From Alistipes sp. (lineage in GTDB: Bacteria > Bacteroidota > Bacteroidia > Bacteroidales > Rikenellaceae): a stretch of DNA of 34,340 bases. Position numbers and translations under genes: made by a program. Shown piece by piece: positions 28,502 to 34,340 of this stretch. The stretch spans positions 1 through 34,340 of the forward strand of contig JAGCLX010000116.1 in NCBI GenBank assembly GCA_017646785.1. The letters are read 5' to 3'. Each line of letters starts with the position of its first letter. Positions within the stretch are counted from its first letter, which is position 1. Under the pieces are notes generated by a model, which was not told the DNA's origin, did no database searches, and saw only the letters and a list, made by a program, of their open reading frames with translations.

Positions 28502-28531
28502 TTGACTGATGCGATAAATTTAGTAACTTTG
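28502..28531 (+). promoter_or_regulatory. Promoter of the cold-shock gene
   Basis: TTG (28502-28504), 19 nt, TAACTTTG (28524-28531). The start would be near 28538, about 20 nt before ATG 28558. Confidence 0.75.
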
Positions 28532-28557
28532 AACTGCTAAACAAAACAACAGCTACT

Positions 28558-28818
28558 ATGACTGGGCGTGTAAAATGGTTCGATGACAAGCGTGGATACG
28601 GCTTTATCACCACCGATGAGGGGGCTGACATATATGTTCACTACACCGCTATTATGACCGACGGATACCGTACACTAAAGCATAACTGGCACGTTGAGTT
28701 CGAGGTCGTCACTGCAGAAGATGGTCGCCCCGAGGCCCGTAGTGTTGTTGTGCTCCCAAGGGATATTACCTCAGGCCCGGAGTCTAAAAGAGCTCGAGCT
28801 GCTCGGGGGAGACGTTAA
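28558..28818 (+). CDS. Cold-shock domain protein
   Basis: An 86-residue single-stranded nucleic-acid-binding protein of the CspA family. The OB-fold shows GRVKWFDDKRGYGFITTDEG with RNP1 (KRGYGFI) and DIYVHYTAI as RNP2, where tyrosines replace the usual phenylalanines. It is longer than the usual 66-70 residues because of a basic tail (PESKRARAARGRR). The predicted leader is only about 20 nt, so it lacks the long thermosensing leader of E. coli cspA. Its last 35 bases overlap the 3' end of the convergent rnhB gene. Divergent from the lipoprotein/radical SAM operon, sharing a 158-bp control region. Confidence 0.92.
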   Translation: MTGRVKWFDDKRGYGFITTDEGADIYVHYTAIMTDGYRTLKHNWHVEFEVVTAEDGRPEARSVVVLPRDITSGPESKRARAARGRR

Positions 28819-29380
28819 ACGTCTTACGATGATAGGGCGATAGCCCATACTCTCTAACGGCTATTCTATGTTCACGCGTAGGATAGCCCTTATTTTTTGC
28901 CCAGCCATACATAGGATACTCCTCTGCTATGCGCATCATATATTCGTCGCGGTGTGTCTTGGCAAGCACCGATGCTGCTGCGATATTTGCATATTTACCA
29001 TCACCCTTAACTATTGTACGCCAGGGAGTTGATAGATCCGTATGAAAGCGATTACCATCCACGACGATATACTCTGGCACAGTCTTTAACGCCTTTAGTG
29101 CTATGTTCATACCCTCGATTGAGGCATGAAGGATGTTTATTTGGTCTATGCGCTCAGCAGTAACTTCGGCGACATGCCAAGCTATAGCCTCGCGCTCGAT
29201 AATCACGCGCAGCTGATCACGCCTGCGCTCGGTCATCTGCTTCGAGTCGTTTAGTAGCGGATGGTAGAAATCGGGTGGTAGTATCACCGCAGCGGCAAAT
29301 ACCGAGCCTGCAAGACAACCGCGACCCGCCTCATCGCACCCCGCCTCTATAAGTTCTCGCTGAAAAGTGGTCTCCAACAT
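28784..29380 (-). CDS. rnhB: Ribonuclease HII
   Basis: A 198-residue cytoplasmic endonuclease cutting RNA in RNA-DNA hybrids and single ribonucleotides in DNA. The active-site block is EAGCDEAGRGCLAG (catalytic Asp16 and Glu17), followed by LNDSKQMTERRRDQL, a VDGNRF strand with the third acidic residue, and KGDGKYANIAAASVLAKTHRDE. The C-terminus ends SPEQLELF, matching the QLxLF pattern by which bacterial proteins bind the DNA sliding clamp. The start lies 5 nt after the stop of the 5'-nucleotidase-like gene, so the two are co-transcribed. The 3' end overlaps the opposing cold-shock gene by 35 bp. Confidence 0.95.
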   Translation of the reverse strand: MLETTFQRELIEAGCDEAGRGCLAGSVFAAAVILPPDFYHPLLNDSKQMTERRRDQLRVIIEREAIAWHVAEVTAERIDQINILHASIEGMNIALKALKTVPEYIVVDGNRFHTDLSTPWRTIVKGDGKYANIAAASVLAKTHRDEYMMRIAEEYPMYGWAKNKGYPTREHRIAVREYGLSPYHRKTFNVSPEQLELF

Positions 29381-29385
29381 AGTCG

Positions 29386-30849
29386 TTACTCTTTCACCTC
29401 TACTTGATACACATTATTGTCGGGCGAAAAACCCGCTTTGCCATAGGATGTTATCTCACGCAACATAGCCTCTCGAACAGTTATATCAGTCGACTTAAGA
29501 CAGCGTGTCAAGACCTCCTTGTTGAGGTAGTTTTCAGCGATATAGTTACACATAGCAACGCGGTACTTGCGAGGCTCCAAGTCGAAGCGAACCTCTACCG
29601 CATCGGGGTTATTCTCAGGCTGCGTACCAAGCACTATTTCGTATGGCACGTTAGAGTAGAAATAGACATAATGCGACTCCTTATCAGGCTTCTCCTCAGT
29701 ACCATTATTATACTTGTTTAGAATAAAATCTCGCATCTCACTGACACTCATTTCACCGACATAGATGGTCGAAACAAAGGGGTCGTTATTGAGTATGTCA
29801 ACACGTTTTACATCCCCCTCTCTAATCTCCGACAGACGCACGCCACCGAGGTGATAGAAGACAACCTCTGGAGTGAAGCCATCAGCATAAGTATAGTTCT
29901 TGAGAGCATCACATGTAAAGTTTGCAATAGCTGCTTTAGTGGCATAACCGTTTGCTTGTGCAATCACAGTATTGAGGCCTAAATCACGCGCTTTAATCTC
30001 CTCAACCATAGCCCTAACACGCTCATCCTCTGAGTAGTTTGCAGTCTCAATTTGAGAATACTCAATGCTGGCAATCTCGCCATCTGTAACCATAATATCG
30101 GCTACTGTAACGTAGCGTATATCCTTACGATTTTGGCTTATATGAACTCCATTTACGGGGACATTAGTAGTATCGTGGCTATGGCCTCCTGCCACCCAGT
30201 CGCACGCTGGTGTCATATCCGCAAATCGGCTATCCATATCGTAGCCCATATGCGAGAGAAGCACCACGAAATCGGACTCTTCTGCAACACCCTGACACAC
30301 CTCAAACGAGGTCATCACATCATCGGTAAAACTAAAGCCCACATACGATGCATCACCACCCATAGGTCTGCCGTTGAAATCTGTGGCAACAACACCCACG
30401 AAGGTTATATCCACATCCTCGATATCCATGGTTACATAGGGCTTGAAACCCTCACCTACATTGTCCACGATATTTGAGCATACCCACTCAAACTCCGCAG
30501 CGTCGACCATAGCGTAGAGCGCCTCACGGCCCTTATCGAACTCATGATTACCGAGCGTGACAACATCATAGCCCACAGCATTCATCAGCTCCACCATGGG
30601 GATACCTGGCTGGGCATCATCATCGACATAGGCATTGCCCGTAACCCTATCACCCGAGTCTACAAGCACCACTTCACCCTTCGCCTCGAACTCCTTGACA
30701 AGTGTCGCAAGACGAGGCATAACCTCGATGTTAGCATGCATATCGTTTGTCGAGATGATATATATGTGACTCACCTCCTCGCTCTTTGAATGAGAGCACG
30801 ATACAAATGCAAGAAGTGCTAATGATAGTAAAATTAGATTTTTTTGCAT
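29386..30849 (-). CDS. 5'-nucleotidase/UshA-like metallophosphatase, lipoprotein
   Basis: A 487-residue exported phosphoesterase, probably hydrolysing nucleotides or related phosphate esters outside the cytoplasm. The N-terminus is a lipoprotein signal with Cys18 (LAFVSC). The calcineurin-like metal-binding motifs are complete: STNDMHAN, VLVDSGDR, GNHEFD, LLSHMGYD and GGHSHD. The C-terminal 5'-nucleotidase domain, which gives substrate specificity, is recognised by FYHLGGVRLSEIREGDV and NNDPFVSTIYVG. Both domains are in one chain; some Bacteroidetes carry them as two genes. The stop is 5 nt before rnhB, giving one transcript. A -7 box is at 30872-30879, partly inside an inverted repeat. The true substrate is unknown. 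Confidence 0.9.
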   Translation of the reverse strand: MQKNLILLSLALLAFVSCSHSKSEEVSHIYIISTNDMHANIEVMPRLATLVKEFEAKGEVVLVDSGDRVTGNAYVDDDAQPGIPMVELMNAVGYDVVTLGNHEFDKGREALYAMVDAAEFEWVCSNIVDNVGEGFKPYVTMDIEDVDITFVGVVATDFNGRPMGGDASYVGFSFTDDVMTSFEVCQGVAEESDFVVLLSHMGYDMDSRFADMTPACDWVAGGHSHDTTNVPVNGVHISQNRKDIRYVTVADIMVTDGEIASIEYSQIETANYSEDERVRAMVEEIKARDLGLNTVIAQANGYATKAAIANFTCDALKNYTYADGFTPEVVFYHLGGVRLSEIREGDVKRVDILNNDPFVSTIYVGEMSVSEMRDFILNKYNNGTEEKPDKESHYVYFYSNVPYEIVLGTQPENNPDAVEVRFDLEPRKYRVAMCNYIAENYLNKEVLTRCLKSTDITVREAMLREITSYGKAGFSPDNNVYQVEVKE

Positions 30850-30852
30850 AAG

Positions 30853-30879
30853 TTGTAGCGTTTTGTTGCTACAAAATTA
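30853..30879 (-). promoter_or_regulatory. Promoter and inverted repeat before the nucleotidase/rnhB operon
   Basis: Minus-strand TAATTTTG (30872-30879) matches TAnnTTTG; no clear -33 element. TTGTAGC (30853-30859) and GCTACAA (30868-30874) are inverted copies with an 8-nt spacer, overlapping the -7 box, so they may be an operator or a leader hairpin. Confidence 0.4.
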
Positions 30880-30890
30880 TAAAAAATTAC

Positions 30891-30898
30891 TATCTTTA
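30891..30898 (+). promoter_or_regulatory. Likely -7 box of the nucleoside kinase gene
   Basis: TATCTTTA, one mismatch to TAnnTTTG; a TTG at 30866-30868 lies 22 nt upstream. AGAGG at 30917-30921 is an unusually good ribosome binding site before ATG 30928. Confidence 0.45.
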
Positions 30899-30927
30899 CA
30901 CTCGATTTAATTAAAAAGAGGTAGAAA

Positions 30928-32598
30928 ATGTCAGAGACCATCACACTTCGCCTTGTCAACAGTGGCGTAGCAATAGATGTCGAGATGGGCACTTCCTTGG
31001 CCGAGGTGCTCAATAGAGTCGACTTTGCCTGTCCCTACCCCATCCTTGTGGCACGCGTCAACAACCGATACAAGGAGCTTAGCCACCGCATCTTCAAACC
31101 CGTCACTGTGGAGTTCCTCGACGTGCGCCACTACGAGGGTTACCGCGTCTATCAGCGCACCATAAGCTTCGTCATGCAGATGGCAGCTACAGAGCTATTC
31201 CCCGAGCGTAAGTTGCGTATTCGCCACACTCTCGGCAGCGGCTTCTATGCTGAGTTTGAGAATGGTGTAGTACCCACAACCGAGGAGTTGGCACTCCTTA
31301 AGGAGCGCATGATGGCCATCGTGGAGCGCGACCTACCCATCACTCGTCGCAAGCGCCTCACAGAGGAGGTGGCAGCAGAGTATGCGCGTTATGGCTTTGA
31401 CGACCGCCTCGACCTTGTTGAGACGCGTCCCCACCTCTACCGCACAGTGAACTACCTCGGCGACATGCCTGGATACTTCTATGGAGCTTTGGCACCCTCA
31501 TCTGGCTATGTTCGCCACTTCGATATTGCACCCTACTACAACGGTTTCTATGTTGCCCTACCCGAGCGCAACAACCCCGAGCAGGTAACAACAAACATTC
31601 AGCTCGACAAGATGTTCGACATCTTCCACGAGTACCAGCAGTGGATAGACATCATGGGTGTACCCACCGTTGGCGAGCTCAACCGCCGCGTGATGGAGGG
31701 TGACGCCTCGGAGCTAATAAAAATTGCCGAGGCCTTCCACGAAAATAAGATAGCAAGCATAGCACGCGCCATCGCAGAGGCTAATACCGAGCGTGGCGTA
31801 CGCATGGCACTCATATCGGGTCCTTCATCAAGTGGCAAGACCACCTTCTCGAAGCGCCTCGGCGTGCAGTTGCGCGTATTGGGCCTCGACCCCGTACTTA
31901 TAGCCCTTGACGACTACTTCGTGGATCGCGATAAGACTCCTTTGGACGAGGATGGTAAGCCCGACTTCGAGGCATTGGAGGCCATCGACCTCGCAACTCT
32001 CAACGACCACCTACAGAGGCTCGCTGCAGGCGAGAGCGTCGAGATACCACGCTACGACTTTATATCGGGAAAGCGACAGTGGCACGAAAACCCACTCAAG
32101 CTCACCGACCGCTCGATACTTATCTTGGAGGGTATCCACGCCCTCAACCCACGCCTCACACCAGGCATTGCAGATGGTAGTAAGTTCAAAATATACATCT
32201 CATGCTTCACGTCGGTGGCGATGGATAACTTCTCACGCATACCCACCTCCGACAACCGCATGCTGCGTCGTACAATCCGCGACCACGCTACACGCGGCAA
32301 CAACGCACTACGCACACTCCAAATGTGGCCCTCTGTGCGTCGTGGCGAGGAGAAGCATATCTTCCCCTACCAGGAGAATGCCAACGTGATGTTCAACTCG
32401 TCGCTCTTTTACGAGATATCGGTGCTCCGTGCCATTGCCGAGCCCGTGCTCCGCGAGGTACCAGACACCGCCCCCGAGTATGCCGAGGCTAAGCGCATGC
32501 TTAAATTCCTTGACAACTTCGTGCCTATCGAGCCCGACGAGATACCACCCACCTCACTCCTCAGAGAGTTTATCGGTGGCAGCTCATTCAAGTATTAA
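30928..32598 (+). CDS. TGS/ThrRS-like domain fused to uridine kinase-type nucleoside kinase
   Basis: A 556-residue cytoplasmic protein. Residues 1-60 resemble a TGS domain and about 70-230 a ThrRS/AlaRS second-additional (editing) domain, from the TELFPERKLRIRHTLGSGFYAEF block. The C-terminal half is a P-loop kinase of the uridine kinase/phosphoribulokinase family: Walker A G298-PSSSGKTT, ALDDYFVDRDKTPLDEDG, IPRYDFISGKR and ILEGIHALNP. Such fusions are widespread in Bacteroidota and Firmicutes and are annotated as nucleoside kinases; the partner domain has no proven role. By my alignment the four metal ligands of the editing domain are all replaced here. gcvP follows after 53 bp with no promoter or terminator seen between them. 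Confidence 0.88.
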   Translation: MSETITLRLVNSGVAIDVEMGTSLAEVLNRVDFACPYPILVARVNNRYKELSHRIFKPVTVEFLDVRHYEGYRVYQRTISFVMQMAATELFPERKLRIRHTLGSGFYAEFENGVVPTTEELALLKERMMAIVERDLPITRRKRLTEEVAAEYARYGFDDRLDLVETRPHLYRTVNYLGDMPGYFYGALAPSSGYVRHFDIAPYYNGFYVALPERNNPEQVTTNIQLDKMFDIFHEYQQWIDIMGVPTVGELNRRVMEGDASELIKIAEAFHENKIASIARAIAEANTERGVRMALISGPSSSGKTTFSKRLGVQLRVLGLDPVLIALDDYFVDRDKTPLDEDGKPDFEALEAIDLATLNDHLQRLAAGESVEIPRYDFISGKRQWHENPLKLTDRSILILEGIHALNPRLTPGIADGSKFKIYISCFTSVAMDNFSRIPTSDNRMLRRTIRDHATRGNNALRTLQMWPSVRRGEEKHIFPYQENANVMFNSSLFYEISVLRAIAEPVLREVPDTAPEYAEAKRMLKFLDNFVPIEPDEIPPTSLLREFIGGSSFKY

Positions 32599-32651
32599 CA
32601 GACGCTATATAAAAGCAACAACTAAAACAATAATAAAACATTAAAACCAAA

Positions 32652-34340
32652 ATGAAAACCTTTGACAGCTTTGTAGACCGCCATATCGGTCTTAACACCA
32701 AGGAGGATCTCAAGGAGATGCTCGCAACAATTGGCGTAGCTTCAGTTGAGGAGCTCCTCCAGCAGGTCATCCCACAGAACATCCGCCTCAAGAAGGATCT
32801 CGACCTTCCCGCAGCGATGAGCGAGTATGAGTATGCAGCGCACATCGGTGAGCTCGCAGCTAAGAACCGCACCTTCCGCTCATTCATCGGTATGGGCTAC
32901 TACCCCAACGCCGTTCCCGCAGTCGTTACACGCAACGTCTTCGAGAACCCCGCATGGTACACATCATACACTCCCTACCAGGCTGAGATCTCTCAGGGTC
33001 GCTTGGAGGCATTGCTCAACTACCAGACAGCCATCCTCTCGCTCACAGGCATGGAGGTGGCAAACTGCTCACTTTTGGACGAGGCTACAGCAACTGCCGA
33101 GGCGATGCTTATGATGTACGCATTGCGCTCACGCGAGGCTGTTAAGCAGGGTCGCAACCAGATCTTCGTAGACGAGAACATCTTCCCACATACGCTCGAC
33201 GTATTGCTCACACGTTCTGAACCCTTCGGCATAGAGATTATACGTGACGACTTCGCATCATACGAGTTCACAGGCAAGGAGTTTGGTGCTATCGTGCAGT
33301 ACCCCGCAGCTAATGGTGAGGTACGCGACTATGCAGCCTTCACAGCTAAGGCACATGAGGCAGGCATCACAGTAACAGCTGTTGCCGACCTCCTCTCGTT
33401 GGCTATTTTGAAGGCTCCCGCAGAGTGGGGTGCAGACATCGCAGTGGGTACTACTCAGCGCCTCGGTTGCCCCATGGGCTTGGGTGGTCCAAGTGCTGGT
33501 TACATGGCTACACGCGACGCCTACAAGCGTCAGATGCCTGGCCGTATTATCGGCGTATCTATCGACCGTCTTGGCAACAAGGCACTCCGCATGTCACTCC
33601 AGATGCGTGAGCAGCACATCAAGCGCGAGAAGGCTACATCTAACATCTGTACAGCACAGGCGTTGATGGCATCGATGGTAGGCTTCTACTGTATATATAA
33701 TGGTAAGGAGGGCCTACAGCGCGCAGCACTTAACGCTCACACTGCTGCTGTTACCGTTAAGGAGGCTTTGGAGGCTTTGGGCTACGTAGTACGCACTAAG
33801 AGCTTGTTCGACACCCTTGAGGTGGAGGCTGAGGCTTCAGTAATCCAGGATATCGCCCTTGCACGCGAGATTAACCTCTTCTACCCCACAGACGAGTGCG
33901 TACGCATGTCGTTCGACGAGGTTACTACCGACGCTGAGTTGCAGACTATCGTCGAGATCTTCGCTGAGGCACGTGGCAAGAAGGCTAAGGCCGTTAAGCG
34001 CGCCGAGGCAGCCATCGCAGCGGAGGTAAAGCGCGAGAGCGACTTCTTCACCGAGAAGGTATTTAATGCTTACCGCACCGAGACTGAGATGATGCGTTAT
34101 ATCAAGCGTCTTGAGTTGCGCGATATCTCGTTGATGAACTCTATGATTTCGCTCGGCTCATGCACCATGAAGCTCAACGCAGCACAGCTCATGCAGCCAC
34201 TCTCACTCGCAGGCTTCCAGAACGTACACCCATTCGCTCCTGCCGACCAGGCGGAGGGCTACCGTGAGCTTATCACCAACCTCGAGAGCTACCTGGCAAC
34301 AATCACTGGCTTTGTTGGCTGTACATTGCAGCCTAACTCA
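32652..34340 (+). CDS. gcvP: Glycine dehydrogenase (decarboxylating), P-protein, N-terminal part
   Basis: The first 563 codons of the PLP-dependent P-protein of the glycine cleavage system, which decarboxylates glycine and passes the aminomethyl group to lipoylated H-protein. The full protein is about 950 residues; the gene leaves the window and the PLP lysine is not seen. Recognisable blocks are DRHIGLNTKEDLKEML at the start, SFIGMGYYPN, ENPAWYTSYTPYQAEISQGR, SLLDEATATAEAM, and LGSCTMKLNA at about 498-507. Ser281 stands in GGPSAGYMA, where most P-proteins have GGPHA. Codon usage is strongly biased, as in abundant proteins. It is probably co-transcribed with the nucleoside kinase gene 53 bp upstream. 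Confidence 0.94.
   Translation, partial: MKTFDSFVDRHIGLNTKEDLKEMLATIGVASVEELLQQVIPQNIRLKKDLDLPAAMSEYEYAAHIGELAAKNRTFRSFIGMGYYPNAVPAVVTRNVFENPAWYTSYTPYQAEISQGRLEALLNYQTAILSLTGMEVANCSLLDEATATAEAMLMMYALRSREAVKQGRNQIFVDENIFPHTLDVLLTRSEPFGIEIIRDDFASYEFTGKEFGAIVQYPAANGEVRDYAAFTAKAHEAGITVTAVADLLSLAILKAPAEWGADIAVGTTQRLGCPMGLGGPSAGYMATRDAYKRQMPGRIIGVSIDRLGNKALRMSLQMREQHIKREKATSNICTAQALMASMVGFYCIYNGKEGLQRAALNAHTAAVTVKEALEALGYVVRTKSLFDTLEVEAEASVIQDIALAREINLFYPTDECVRMSFDEVTTDAELQTIVEIFAEARGKKAKAVKRAEAAIAAEVKRESDFFTEKVFNAYRTETEMMRYIKRLELRDISLMNSMISLGSCTMKLNAAQLMQPLSLAGFQNVHPFAPADQAEGYRELITNLESYLATITGFVGCTLQPNS

Overview
The window looks like an ordinary chromosomal segment of a Bacteroidota member, most likely order Bacteroidales (a Rikenellaceae/Alistipes-like gut organism is my best guess, not demonstrated). 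The evidence is: many perfect Bacteroidota promoters of the type TTG/TTTG - 19 to 20 nt - TAnnTTTG placed 20-130 nt before genes; lipoproteins with BACON-like domains; a secreted GH2 beta-galactosidase; a Bacteroides-type tryptophanase; a B12-dependent ribonucleotide reductase; a radical SAM/lipoprotein pair; and generally poor Shine-Dalgarno sequences. No rRNA, tRNA, insertion sequence, phage, plasmid or CRISPR sequence was seen, and no gene-free stretch exceeds 300 bases.

Layout. 1-576 (-): 5' part of tryptophanase with its own promoter and an AT-rich leader. 756-7290 (-): envelope operon transcribed as a large metallopeptidase/propeller/beta-barrel protein, then penicillin-binding protein 1A, then aspartate-semialdehyde dehydrogenase. 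7381-13489 (-): a four-gene operon with a perfect promoter and a clear terminator, encoding nitroreductase, secreted GH2 beta-galactosidase, and the ATPase and permease of an ABC-2/NatAB-type exporter. 13562-17890: two divergent, paralogous BACON-type surface lipoproteins on a shared 258-bp control region. 17981-22839 (+): an operon of a CaCA-type cation antiporter, an SGNH-hydrolase-like protein, an MBOAT O-acyltransferase and a PAP2 phosphatase, bounded by a promoter and a terminator. 22875-25545 (+): class II ribonucleotide reductase with a possibly structured leader. 25675-26868 (+): OmpA-family protein. 26950-28399 (-): small lipoprotein plus radical SAM/SPASM enzyme. 28558-28818 (+): cold-shock protein whose 3' end overlaps the convergent rnhB (28784-29380), followed in the same direction of transcription by a 5'-nucleotidase-like lipoprotein upstream of it (29386-30849). 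30928-34340 (+): a TGS/uridine-kinase fusion protein and the first 563 codons of glycine dehydrogenase (gcvP), which runs off the window.

The most interesting items are: the radical SAM/lipoprotein pair, whose lipoprotein carries an MYG-P segment and a duplicated C-terminal unit; a similar ATTTyGCTA-type element repeated in the leaders of tryptophanase and one surface lipoprotein; the metallopeptidase-propeller-barrel protein in front of a peptidoglycan synthase; a QLELF C-terminus on RNase HII that matches the sliding-clamp-binding consensus; loss of the metal ligands in the ThrRS-like domain of the nucleoside kinase; and the antiporter/O-acyltransferase/PAP2 operon. All functional statements come from reading motifs by eye; no database search was run.
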